In this document: positions 1 to 8,928 of the stretch, one piece after another | Layout: the number at the start of each line of letters is the position of its first letter | How positions within the stretch are numbered: the first letter of the stretch is position 1 | Assembly: GCA_021650895.1 (NCBI GenBank) | Contig: CP091278.1 | Span: 3,501,659 to 3,565,658, forward strand | Length of the DNA: 64,000 bases | Reading direction: 5' to 3' | Source of the DNA: Candidatus Jettenia sp. | Lineage (GTDB): Bacteria; Planctomycetota; Brocadiia; Brocadiales; Brocadiaceae | The notes under the pieces: generated by a model | What the model was told of the DNA's origin: nothing | The model's input: only the letters and a program-made list of their open reading frames with translations | Database searches by the model: none | Program-made: the position numbers and the translations under genes

Positions 1-1343
1 GCCTCTAATCTGATTGTTGATGGCGACCCTTGTGATAATTGCCTGATAATAAACCTCTTTATTCTTAGGAAATGATTCATTACGAAATTGGCCTCCAACG
101 GCTCTGTTGGAGGTTCGCCCTGCAGGAGAATGATTTGTCCTTCACATAACGTCAGGGCTGACTCTATTTCTAATGAAATCCTCTTGCGAGAATAATCACA
201 GATAGCTGCACGTGTCAAGGTTTTATTATCTTGCAAGGAGATGCTCAGTGATGGCTGACCCCATCTCCATGACTGACTTGGAAGATTGTATTGGTCAATT
301 ACAGAGGACGTACTATCTTTCGGTGTGTAAAGTACTTCATATACCTGTTTCAACCATGATGAATGAGAATCAAATACATCTTTTACGATACGATTCCGGT
401 CTGCTATTTTAGCTTCTATATGAAACAGGTCTAAATTAGATGTCAGCCATAACTTCAGGAAATGATCTTCGAGAATTTCGAAGGGTTTTCCTTTTGGCTG
501 TATTTGAAATTTAAATACTGGCATGTTAGCCCCGATGCAAAGGTTTGTTGAATGCTGGCTGGCGCTTCTTCCGAATGTATAGGGTTGAAAGTGTGCTACA
601 TTATCTACAATCATCATCCAGCAGGTTGGGCTATGCGTGTAAAACCTCACCGCAGGCTCAACGTCTGGATAACTTTTCAGCCTATCACAGGCATGAACAA
701 AATCACTGTACAATCGCTGATGAAAATAAGGATCCGGTGATTGTGTTTTTGTCCTGTCGGCATGGATAATCTTTGCAGCTTCAGATGCAGTGCTTTCAAG
801 AAAAGTCCGGAAGATTGCCGGGCACTCAAGTGCATCAAGAAGGAGTATCTTTACATCGAGTCCATGCGATATTTTCTTCTGAAGCGTGGAAAGCAATTCA
901 TCGAGATGGAGATTTTCGGAAAATGTGATGCCAAGAAGCCATACCCTTTTCTCAGCATTTTCTATTGCATCATAAATATCGCCCTTTACATCCTTGCGGG
1001 TGGAATAGATATTTGTGAGACCACAAAGTGCTGCCGACCCAATGAGTCGATTGGTTGTTTGTAAATATTTTTCTAAAGAAATTCTGTTATCATCGATAAG
1101 CCGGTTTGTAGTTTGAAGAGTTTCCTTTAATATATCCTTTATATGCCCAAAGATTTCCCACCAAAGGTAGGTATATTCCATGATATGAACGCACATTATG
1201 GCGCTGAAGATGAGAAGCAGATGCTTAACTATTTCTGGTACTGTATGCCAATAAAGTGGCAATAAAATATTAAGGAGAACTGCAATAAGAAAGAAAAGAC
1301 ATGCGATTAACAGCCGAACAATTGGTCTTGGTTTTTCACTCAT
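1..1343 (-). CDS. Membrane-anchored protein with a phospholipase-D-like segment, 3' end cut by window
   Basis: An open frame runs without a stop from an ATG at 1343 to the window edge (447 codons plus two bases), so the C-terminus is missing. Two hydrophobic segments lie at about residues 9-33 and 39-64, giving an N-terminal membrane hairpin. The following region (about 120-200) reads like the start of a phospholipase-D/regulator fold (AENAEKRVWLLGI, then LDVKILLLD), and a later stretch has WMMIVDN. No clear HKD motif was seen, so enzymatic activity should not be assumed. The family is not recognised with certainty. It stands alone, diverging from the histidine kinase at 2041 across a 697-base gap. 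Confidence 0.6.
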   Translation of the reverse strand, partial: MSEKPRPIVRLLIACLFFLIAVLLNILLPLYWHTVPEIVKHLLLIFSAIMCVHIMEYTYLWWEIFGHIKDILKETLQTTNRLIDDNRISLEKYLQTTNRLIGSAALCGLTNIYSTRKDVKGDIYDAIENAEKRVWLLGITFSENLHLDELLSTLQKKISHGLDVKILLLDALECPAIFRTFLESTASEAAKIIHADRTKTQSPDPYFHQRLYSDFVHACDRLKSYPDVEPAVRFYTHSPTCWMMIVDNVAHFQPYTFGRSASQHSTNLCIGANMPVFKFQIQPKGKPFEILEDHFLKLWLTSNLDLFHIEAKIADRNRIVKDVFDSHSSWLKQVYEVLYTPKDSTSSVIDQYNLPSQSWRWGQPSLSISLQDNKTLTRAAICDYSRKRISLEIESALTLCEGQIILLQGEPPTEPLEANFVMNHFLRIKRFIIRQLSQGSPSTIRLE

Positions 1344-2040
1344 CGGTATTACCTCTAAAGGAGTATGGTTTCAGCTTATCAAAGTAACCTCTCACAATAT
1401 AATTACATCGCTGAGCCTACAAGATGAGTTAATCGTTTGTCCCATATTGTAAGAAGCTATTTGCGGGAATAACAAGTATTATGTCTGTAATGGTATGAAT
1501 GCTTCATTAACTTTTTGTAAACCTCCAAAAATTTTTCATAAAAGATCGGACTGTAATAACTTGATATTTAAAAATATTAACATTTAACAATATTATACTG
1601 CAAGATTTTATATTTTCAAAGATTACGGTGAAATAATATTGTGTGTTCTCAGAAAGTTATGAATTATATATTTTAAGATAACCTGCTTTTTATGGGACTC
1701 GTAAGCTTCTTTTTATACTTGTACATTACGTATTGGCAACTTTTAATTCCTTTGATCCGTTCCGATTAAGCTAGCAAACAATGCTTGACATTAACTAGCA
1801 AATTTGGTACTAAAATGCACGTTTACTGTTTTTTTTTAAATTTCATTTTTTACTTCCGAGCTAATGGTAGTAAAGATTACCGTTGTCATCATTCAATGTC
1901 CACCGGTTACTGCCTGCAATGAAGCAATTAAAGGTTTTGAAAAAGGATATAAAGGGAAAAAAACATTTCTATGCCGGTCATCCATTCAAATGAATTCAAA
2001 TGCAGTTTTTTACCCATAATCGTTTTTTGATCGGAAACGT
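1344..2040. other. Long AT-rich divergent intergenic region
   Basis: No convincing gene is seen in these 697 bases between the divergently read membrane protein and the histidine kinase. It holds one good sigma70-type promoter (1785-1813) and a short direct repeat of ATTCAAATG at about 1984-2002, close to the kinase start. The long leader may carry regulation for either gene. Confidence 0.5.
1785..1813 (+). promoter_or_regulatory. Putative sigma70 promoter for the histidine kinase
   Basis: TTGACA at 1785-1790 is followed after 17 bases by TACTAA at 1808-1813. Transcription from here would give a leader of about 220 bases before the kinase start at 2041. Confidence 0.5.
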
Positions 2041-5000
2041 ATGCTAAATATCCGTACAAAACTTATCCTTTTTATAAGTACACTGATAATCATCATTGGA
2101 ACATTTAGTTGCTTTTTCTTTTTAATCCATTTAAAAAGACAGCAAGACAATGCCCTGAGAAAATTAGGCACCTCTCTTGTTATGTTGCTTGCGCAGGATG
2201 ACGAGGTCAAACATGCATTGAGTTATACGCAACCTGCATTCTTAGACGCTCCTATTAAAAGAATAAAGGCGCTTGATACTGAAGGGAAAATTGGTTATTT
2301 ACGTGTATCAGATATACAAAAGGTTATTATTGAAGAAAAATCTTCCCGAATTAATCTCAATATTGAAGAGCTTCCTGCCAGAGAAGACCATCAAAATCCA
2401 GATATAGTATTTACCCGCCATAGTAGTACTTCCTTAAATGAGGAATTTTTTGATTTCTCCATCCCTGTTTTTGAAAAGACGTTCTCTGAGGAGGCTTTTG
2501 CCACACAGATTTTAAGTGAAGATAAAATCGTTACAGAGACAAAACAACGGACATTAGGTTTTGTACAGATTGGTTTATCTACCCATAAAATACATGAGAA
2601 CACTCGGTATGTTATGGTATATATTATTATCCCTTTGGGTTTAAGTATTATTATTGGCGGTATATGTATTACCTTCTTTCTTACCCGATATATAATTTCA
2701 CCATTGCAACATTTGACAAGCATTACCCTGGATATAGCCAAAGGCAATCTCACCCACAGAGTAAACATCCGTTCTCGAGATGAGATTGGACAATTATCCA
2801 TAAATTTCAATCAAATGACAACGGCACTTGAAAAATCTTATACTGATCTAAAACAAGAGGTTGTTGAGCATAAATATACAGCAAAATTATTGCAGCGTCA
2901 GGTAAAATTGAAAGAACTTATTGCAGTTATATCAACAAGCTTTATAAATCTTGCACCAAATGAGGTTGATACGGGAATAAACCGGGCATTGGAAATAATA
3001 GGAAAATTCCTGGAAGTTGATCGCAGTTATGTCTGTCTCTATTCTAACAATAGTGAAAAGAATATAGATAATACCCATGTGTGGTATGCTGAAGGGATTG
3101 AGCCGCAGATGAAAGATCTTAAGGAGGTTCTCGTTGAGCGCTTTTCCCGGGAGATGGAGAAGCTAAAACGATTTGAGGTTATCCATGTTCCCCGGTTAGA
3201 TGATCTTTCAGTTTGTACCAAAGCGGAAAAAGAGCTGCAAGAACTACAGGCAGTTCAGTCATTTATCATCGTTCCCATGATTTATGGTGGATCTCTTGTT
3301 GGGTTTTGGGGGTTTGATTCGGTACGAACAGAAAAAACATGGATAGAACAAGATATTACGATGCTGAGAATAATTAGTGAAATATTTGTGAATGCTTTAG
3401 AGCACAGGCGAAAAGCAGAGATGTTACAAAAGGCATACGATAAACTGGAAGTCCGCGTTCTGGAGCGTACCGTTGAGCTGTTAAAAACAAATGAGCTTCT
3501 GAAAGGAGAGATTGCAGAGCACAAAAGGGCAAAAGAGGAGTTAAAAAAGTATGAAATAGTAATTTCACAAATGACCGACCTTCCGTATATTTGTGATAGT
3601 AAAGGAAATGTAGTCTTTGTAAATCATATGTTTGAAAAGCTTACTGGCCATCAGCCAGAGGAGTTCCTTGGAAAATCATTCGCGCCGCTTTTTGATAAAG
3701 AGAACCTGAAAAAAGCAACGGATGCTTACACAAGAACAATGGAAGGGGAAAGTCCTCAATATGAACTTTATTTCAAGAATACCAACATATTATGCGAATA
3801 TAAGAATCTTCCTCTAAGGGATGAGAACGGGAATACCATCGGAGTTATAGGCATTGCCAGAGATGTTACCGAAAGAAGACGGATGGAGGATATATTGAGA
3901 AAAACGAATCAAACCCTCCGCGCTCTTATATCGGCATCTCCAGTAGCTATCATTGTTCTTGACTCTTATGGACATATTAAGATGTGGAATCCTGCTGCGG
4001 AGGCTATATTCGGCTGGACAGAAAAGGAGTTGATGAATCATCCCCTTCCTGTCATGCTAAAAGGCAACCAAGATGAGTTCCGTTTTTTGCGTAACCGGGT
4101 ATTACGCGGGGAATCATTTATAGGTTTGGAATTACGTCGTCTGAAACGGGATGGGACTCAGGTTGATATCAGTCTTTCAACGGCGCCCCTCTGTGATTCT
4201 CATGGTAACATTGCCGGTATCGTCGGTATACTAGCCGATATTACCGAACAGAAGCGAGTGGTTGATGAATTACGGTATGCAAAGAATTATGCTGAGAATC
4301 TTATTGAGACAGCAAACGTAATGGTTATAGGGTTGGATATTGCAGGTACTATTCGGATATTTAATGAGGCAGCAGAGAAAATTACTGCATATAAAAAAGC
4401 TGAGATTGTAGGAAAAAATTGGTTTGAAACAATTGTGCCAAAAGACCGTATTCCCTATTTTTGGCAAGAATTTACGAATTGGCAAAAAAACGGACAGTTA
4501 CCAAAGACCTTTGAGAATCCTATTTTTACAAAGTCAGGTAAAAAACGATATATATCATGGCAAAATACGGAGGTACGGGAACACGGTAAAATCAAGGAAA
4601 CGATTTTCTTTGGGATTGATATTACTGAACAAAAACGAACACAGGCATTGGTAGAACGGCTCCGTCTGATATCATTTATCAAAGATGTTAGTATTGCGCT
4701 CAGTCAGGGTAATACCTTGTATGATATTTTACGATACTGCACGGAAGCTATAGTTCACAATCTCGATGCAGCACTTGCTCGCATCTGGACACTGAATGAA
4801 AAGGAAAATATGCTAGAGTTGCAAGCCAGCGCGGGGCTCCATACTCATATAAACGGTTCTCACAGCCGAGTACCTGTTGGGAAACTCAAAATTGGCCGTA
4901 TTGCCTTAGAACGCCAGCCACATCTAACGAACTCTATTATCGATGATCCCTATATTAGTGATAAGGGATGGGCGAAACGGGAGAAAATGATTTCGTTTGC

Positions 5001-6249
5001 CGGATATCCCCTGATTGTTGGGAATCATCTGGTTGGGGTTGTTGCGATATTTTTACGCAAACCCCTTACAGAATTTACCACCAAGGCTTTGGCTTCTGTA
5101 GCAGATATCATTGCGTTAGGCATAGATCGTAAGCAGGCAGAAGAAGCATTACGTATGAGTGAAAGCAAGTACCGAATGCTCCTTGAAAATCTACCACAAA
5201 GGATATTTTATAAAGATAGAGATTCGGTGTACGTTTCTTGTAATGAAAATTACGCCAGAGATTTACATATCAAACCAGACGAAATCTTCGGAAAGACAGA
5301 TTACGATTTTTTTCCTGAAGCGTTTGTTGAAAAATATCAGACAGATGATAAACGAATTATGAAGTCCGGCCAAACGGAAGATATAGAAGAAAAATACATT
5401 AAGGATGGGTGTGAATGTATTGTGCATACCGTGAAAACCCCTATAAAAGATGAGAAAGGTAACGTTATTGGCATCTTAGGTGTTTTTTGGGATATTACCG
5501 AGAAGGTCGCTTTACAGATGGAATCTATGCGCACAAGACACCTGGTAGCGTTGGGTGAACTGGCGGCGGGTGTAGCTCATGAGATCAATAATCCCATAAC
5601 AGGTGTTATTAACTGTGCTCAAATACTATTCGATAAAAGCAGCGAGGAAAGCAGTGAAAAAGATATTGCAAACAGGATTATCAAGGAAGGTAAACGTATC
5701 GCTAACATAGTAAATAACCTCCTGTCTTTTGCCAGACCCGGAGATAGAAAAGAAAAGAAAAGTATCGTCAGTGTCCATGAAATATTGTCTGATACCTTAA
5801 CTCTGTCGGAGGTGCAGTTACGAAAAGAGGGGATCAAAATACGAGTAGATATTTCCCACAATTTTCCAGAAATAACTGTACATCCACAGCAAATTCAGCA
5901 AGTTTTTTTGAATATTATCAGTAATGCACGGTATGCCTTAAATCAGAAATATCCGGATGCACATGAAGATAAACTCCTTGAGATATCAGGTAAAGAAATA
6001 ACCATAAATAATCTTCCCTGTCTGAAAATGATCTTTTATGATCATGGTACCGGTATACCTGCCAAGAGTATAGAGAAAGTAATGGATCCTTTTTTTACCC
6101 TTAAACCAAGAGGTAAGGGCACTGGATTAGGGTTAAGTATTAGTCATGGCATTATCAATGAGCATGGCGGCAAGATTATAATTCATAGTATCGAGGGAGA
6201 ATTTACTGAAGTCGCAGTAATCTTGCCGATATTTACATTAAAACAGTAG
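2041..6249 (+). CDS. Multi-sensor hybrid-free histidine kinase (HAMP, GAF, PAS repeats)
   Basis: This 1402-residue protein is a membrane histidine kinase. A first transmembrane segment (about 7-30), an exported loop, a second transmembrane segment (about 190-213) and a HAMP domain (214-270) are followed by GAF (288-455), a coiled coil, three PAS domains (about 501-613, 618-736, 743-865), a second GAF (870-1035) and a fourth PAS (1039-1155). The dimerisation box contains AAGVAHEINNP with the phospho-acceptor His near 1180. The ATPase domain shows NISNARYALN, DHGTGIP and GKGTGLGLS. No receiver domain is attached, so its partner is probably the response regulator at 6504. No strong ribosome site precedes the ATG. 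The first PAS closely resembles the PAS of the HD-GYP protein at 8929. Confidence 0.93.
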   Translation: MLNIRTKLILFISTLIIIIGTFSCFFFLIHLKRQQDNALRKLGTSLVMLLAQDDEVKHALSYTQPAFLDAPIKRIKALDTEGKIGYLRVSDIQKVIIEEKSSRINLNIEELPAREDHQNPDIVFTRHSSTSLNEEFFDFSIPVFEKTFSEEAFATQILSEDKIVTETKQRTLGFVQIGLSTHKIHENTRYVMVYIIIPLGLSIIIGGICITFFLTRYIISPLQHLTSITLDIAKGNLTHRVNIRSRDEIGQLSINFNQMTTALEKSYTDLKQEVVEHKYTAKLLQRQVKLKELIAVISTSFINLAPNEVDTGINRALEIIGKFLEVDRSYVCLYSNNSEKNIDNTHVWYAEGIEPQMKDLKEVLVERFSREMEKLKRFEVIHVPRLDDLSVCTKAEKELQELQAVQSFIIVPMIYGGSLVGFWGFDSVRTEKTWIEQDITMLRIISEIFVNALEHRRKAEMLQKAYDKLEVRVLERTVELLKTNELLKGEIAEHKRAKEELKKYEIVISQMTDLPYICDSKGNVVFVNHMFEKLTGHQPEEFLGKSFAPLFDKENLKKATDAYTRTMEGESPQYELYFKNTNILCEYKNLPLRDENGNTIGVIGIARDVTERRRMEDILRKTNQTLRALISASPVAIIVLDSYGHIKMWNPAAEAIFGWTEKELMNHPLPVMLKGNQDEFRFLRNRVLRGESFIGLELRRLKRDGTQVDISLSTAPLCDSHGNIAGIVGILADITEQKRVVDELRYAKNYAENLIETANVMVIGLDIAGTIRIFNEAAEKITAYKKAEIVGKNWFETIVPKDRIPYFWQEFTNWQKNGQLPKTFENPIFTKSGKKRYISWQNTEVREHGKIKETIFFGIDITEQKRTQALVERLRLISFIKDVSIALSQGNTLYDILRYCTEAIVHNLDAALARIWTLNEKENMLELQASAGLHTHINGSHSRVPVGKLKIGRIALERQPHLTNSIIDDPYISDKGWAKREKMISFAGYPLIVGNHLVGVVAIFLRKPLTEFTTKALASVADIIALGIDRKQAEEALRMSESKYRMLLENLPQRIFYKDRDSVYVSCNENYARDLHIKPDEIFGKTDYDFFPEAFVEKYQTDDKRIMKSGQTEDIEEKYIKDGCECIVHTVKTPIKDEKGNVIGILGVFWDITEKVALQMESMRTRHLVALGELAAGVAHEINNPITGVINCAQILFDKSSEESSEKDIANRIIKEGKRIANIVNNLLSFARPGDRKEKKSIVSVHEILSDTLTLSEVQLRKEGIKIRVDISHNFPEITVHPQQIQQVFLNIISNARYALNQKYPDAHEDKLLEISGKEITINNLPCLKMIFYDHGTGIPAKSIEKVMDPFFTLKPRGKGTGLGLSISHGIINEHGGKIIIHSIEGEFTEVAVILPIFTLKQ

Positions 6250-6503
6250 AACCAGAATTGTGGAGACACAAGATTTTGCGTCTCTAACCATTGAGGGGTG
6301 GGTAAAAAGAAAAGTCGTTGGGTTTCGTCTTTTAAAACCCAACCTAATTAAATGTATAGGAATTTCAATTCTGTAGGGCAACCCTTTAGGGTTGCTCTCC
6401 CCCATGTACGTTCATGCAGGGAAGCAAGGCTAAAGCCTTGCCCTACGTTTTGATTAAAAACAAAAGTAGCCGAAGGCCTATTTTATATCTGTAAGGGGGG
6501 ATC
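6250..6503. repeat. Nest of palindromes between kinase and regulator genes
   Basis: Three inverted repeats follow the kinase stop. GAGACACAA/TTGCGTCTC lies at 6264-6284 (one mismatch). GTTGGGTTT/AAACCCAAC lies at 6317-6343. The third is the terminal-inverted-repeat element at 6373-6446. All could fold in RNA; none is followed by a clean T-tract, so they look like dispersed intergenic repeats rather than simple terminators. Confidence 0.7.
6373..6446. repeat. Small dispersed repeat with terminal inverted repeats, copy 1
   Basis: The 74-base element begins GTAGGGCAACCC and ends TTGCCCTAC, so its termini are inverted repeats. Inside are two further palindromes (GCAACCCTTTAGGGTTGC and GGCAAGGCTAAAGCCTTGCC). 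A second copy lies at 53240-53314, and about 36 bases of 3' flank (ACAAAAGT-GCCGAAGGC) are also conserved, to about 6480. It codes for nothing visible and resembles a MITE or REP-type element. Confidence 0.75.
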
Positions 6504-8207
6504 ATGAGGACAAAAATTCTTATAATCGATGACGAAGAGAATATTCGGTTTACTCTCAAAAGTTTTCTTTTAGATTGGGGATATGAAGTAGTAATTGCTA
6601 AAGATTACCATGAGGCTTTAACGATGATTGATGCATCTGATTTCGATTTGATATTTGCAGACATTTTCCTGGAAGGTAAGACAGGGATTGATTTTTTAAG
6701 GGAAGTTAAGAAAAGGAATATGAATTCTCCTGTTATTATGATTACCGGGGTTCCTAATATTGAAACTGCTTCGGATGCACTTCGGCTGGGAGCCTTCGAC
6801 TATATTTCTAAACCTATACTTAAAGAAACCTTGTTAAAGGTTACAAAGATGGCATTACAGCACAAAGCGTTAGTAGATGAAAAGGAGAATTACCGCTTAA
6901 ATCTTAAGGCCATCTTTAATAGCGTAAAGGATGCAATTATTACGGTGGATCAAAAATTGCTTGTACTTGAGATTAACGAAGCGGCTAAAGATATATGTAA
7001 TTTATCTCGTGAAGCAATCGGAGTGCCTTTAGGTTCTCTCTCGAAGCATTGTAGTGGTCAATGTTTCGTTAGTATTGAAGAAGCCATTCATAAAAAACAG
7101 CCCGCGGAAGTGTATCATATTGAATGCAGACATAAATTTCGCCCGCAACAGGTTGTCTCTATTACTACATATCCTCTGCTTAGTAACAAAGGCATATTCT
7201 CCGGAGTAGTGTTGGTAGTGAGTGATGAGACGTATTTGGCAGATCTTGCGCGAGATAAGAAAGAACGCAAACAATTCCATACTATCGTGGGAAAAAGTGA
7301 AAAGATGCAGACAGTTTACTCTCTTATAGAAAGCCTCTCCAATATTCAAACCACTGTCTTGATTACCGGGGAAAGCGGAACAGGCAAGGGATTGGTTGCT
7401 GAGGCTTTGCATCTTAAAGGTGAACGTAGTCATAAACCATTTATCAATGTAAACTGTGCAGCTTTATCACAGAATTTGCTTGAGAGCGAACTCTTTGGAC
7501 ACGTGAAAGGCGCTTTTACCGGTGCTGTTCAGGATAGGATCGGCAGGTTTCAAAAGGCAGATGGTGGTACTATTTTTTTGGATGAGATAGGGGACATATC
7601 ACCCCGGATGCAATTACAGCTCTTAAGGGTATTGCAGGAAAAAGAATTTGAGAAGGTTGGAGACTCAACACCTATCCGGATTGATGTCCGGATTGTTGCT
7701 GCTACCAATCAAAATTTAAAGGAAAAGATACGGCAAAGAAAGTTCCGTGAAGATCTGTATTACCGTCTGAAGGTAGTGGAAGTGAATTTACCACCATTAA
7801 GGGATCGTCGGGAGGATATACCGCTCCTGGTTAATCATTTTTTGAATAAGCTCAATAAGAAGATAAATAAGGAAATCGTAGCAGTTTCTTCTGATGTTCA
7901 AAAAATATTTATGGAATATCAATGGCCTGGTAATGTCAGAGAACTGGAGCATACCCTTGAACATGCATTTATCCTTTGCCCTCAGAGTACCATTACCGTG
8001 GATTACTTACCAGGTATTCTTAAAGGACTTGTTGAAGTTAAGACTACTTCCGGAGAAGATATAACTATTGAAGAATCACAGGCAATTCTTCAGGCGCTTG
8101 AAAAAACTGCATGGAGCAGGGTTAAGGCAGCTCGCCTGTTAGGCATGAGCAGGAGTACTTTTTATCGGAAAATTGAAGAATATAAAATAAAGATGCGAGA
8201 TATATAA
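6504..8207 (+). CDS. NtrC-type sigma54 response regulator with an internal PAS domain
   Basis: The 567-residue protein has a receiver domain (acidic pair D9/D10, phospho-acceptor D53, KP near 104), a PAS-like domain (about 135-250), a sigma54-activating AAA+ domain and a Fis-type helix-turn-helix at the end (AARLLGMSRSTFYRKI). The Walker A reads GESGTGKG where most relatives have a final Glu. The sigma54-contacting GAFTGA loop and the Walker B GGTIFLDEIGD are intact. AGGGGGG sits just before the ATG. It follows the kinase at 2041 and should be its partner. A PAS between receiver and AAA+ is unusual and may add a second input. Confidence 0.94.
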   Translation: MRTKILIIDDEENIRFTLKSFLLDWGYEVVIAKDYHEALTMIDASDFDLIFADIFLEGKTGIDFLREVKKRNMNSPVIMITGVPNIETASDALRLGAFDYISKPILKETLLKVTKMALQHKALVDEKENYRLNLKAIFNSVKDAIITVDQKLLVLEINEAAKDICNLSREAIGVPLGSLSKHCSGQCFVSIEEAIHKKQPAEVYHIECRHKFRPQQVVSITTYPLLSNKGIFSGVVLVVSDETYLADLARDKKERKQFHTIVGKSEKMQTVYSLIESLSNIQTTVLITGESGTGKGLVAEALHLKGERSHKPFINVNCAALSQNLLESELFGHVKGAFTGAVQDRIGRFQKADGGTIFLDEIGDISPRMQLQLLRVLQEKEFEKVGDSTPIRIDVRIVAATNQNLKEKIRQRKFREDLYYRLKVVEVNLPPLRDRREDIPLLVNHFLNKLNKKINKEIVAVSSDVQKIFMEYQWPGNVRELEHTLEHAFILCPQSTITVDYLPGILKGLVEVKTTSGEDITIEESQAILQALEKTAWSRVKAARLLGMSRSTFYRKIEEYKIKMRDI

Positions 8208-8748
8208 TCCACTTTTCTGTTTTGTTACCTTCCTTTTATCTGCCTTATACTCGATTTCTACCGTATTATGAAGTGTCCCGTGAGACACTTTTGTCCTGAG
8301 ACACTTTTGTCTCATGAGACACTTTTATACCAAACAGCCATATTGAGATTATTTTCGTTCTCTCGTATTCATGCATTGTTAAAATCCTAAATAGTGCTGA
8401 ATAAGAATTCTTCTTTCCCTATATATCTTCTTCTATCATCTCTTGCTTTTTCCGTTTCAGCCATAGGGTTCCCGAAAGTTATTTTCATACAAGCATTTGA
8501 TTTATTATAGTTTACATACAATCGATTAATCGTAAAAACTACTATCATCATAAATTTTAATGATTCTTGTTTAGGATAGTTTACTCAATTTAGCGTTATT
8601 GTTTACCGGCACTTTTCTGTTGATTACTTCCCTTAGTTTCATCCAAACAAGCAAATTATATTATCTAAAATTTTCTCTCTTCCTGGTATACATTTTGATA
8701 AGTTAAAAGCATCCTTTCTCAGGGGAATGGAGTAATAAACAGATAAAT
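8208..8748. other. Intergenic region without a clear gene
   Basis: Apart from the triple TGAGACACTTTT array at 8281-8331, this 541-base stretch shows no credible coding frame. It is AT-rich and could hold the promoter of the small protein and HD-GYP gene. No full sigma54 consensus was found; the nearest match, around 8686-8701, lacks the GC of the -12 element. Confidence 0.45.
8281..8331. promoter_or_regulatory. Three tandem TGAGACACTTTT units, candidate operator array
   Basis: Units start at 8281, 8297 and 8315. The middle one, 8297-8314, is a perfect dyad: TGAGACA, four bases, TGTCTCA. A neighbouring stem AAGTGTC/GACACTT (8271-8290) overlaps the first unit and could act as a weak terminator of the upstream regulator gene. 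Closely spaced dyads are typical of binding sites for oligomeric activators such as the NtrC-type protein encoded just upstream; that link is inferred. Confidence 0.5.
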
Positions 8749-8868
8749 ATGAGAAATAATAAACTTTACTATGACAAACGAAAGGAGAAAGATAGAGCCA
8801 TGTTGGTATTTACGGCCCTGGTATTCGTGAGTATTTTGATCTCTTTGACGGTAGTGACACGTTTGTGA
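8749..8868 (+). CDS. Possible 39-residue single-membrane-segment protein
   Basis: The frame from ATG 8749 gives a charged N-terminus (about 17 residues, rich in Lys/Arg) and then one hydrophobic helix (LVFTALVFVSILISLTVV) ending in TRL. An internal ATG at 8800 has a better ribosome site (AAAGGAG, spacing about 12) and would yield only 22 residues, essentially the helix. The arrangement fits a small inner-membrane protein. It lies 60 bases before the HD-GYP gene and may share its transcript. No family is recognised; translation is uncertain. Confidence 0.35.
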   Translation: MRNNKLYYDKRKEKDRAMLVFTALVFVSILISLTVVTRL

Positions 8869-8928
8869 GGTTTACCAAAGTCTTTTGGAAGTAATTATTA
8901 TTCTCTATAAAGTTGGAGGACTATTGAG

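Noticed and set aside
741-1064. Plus-strand 107-residue open frame
   Set aside because: It is antisense to the continuous minus-strand frame 1343-1, which has protein-like composition and membrane segments.
8686-8701. Possible sigma54 promoter upstream of the HD-GYP gene
   Set aside because: TGG and TTG-T positions fit but the invariant GC of the -12 element is missing, and no other site nearby is better.
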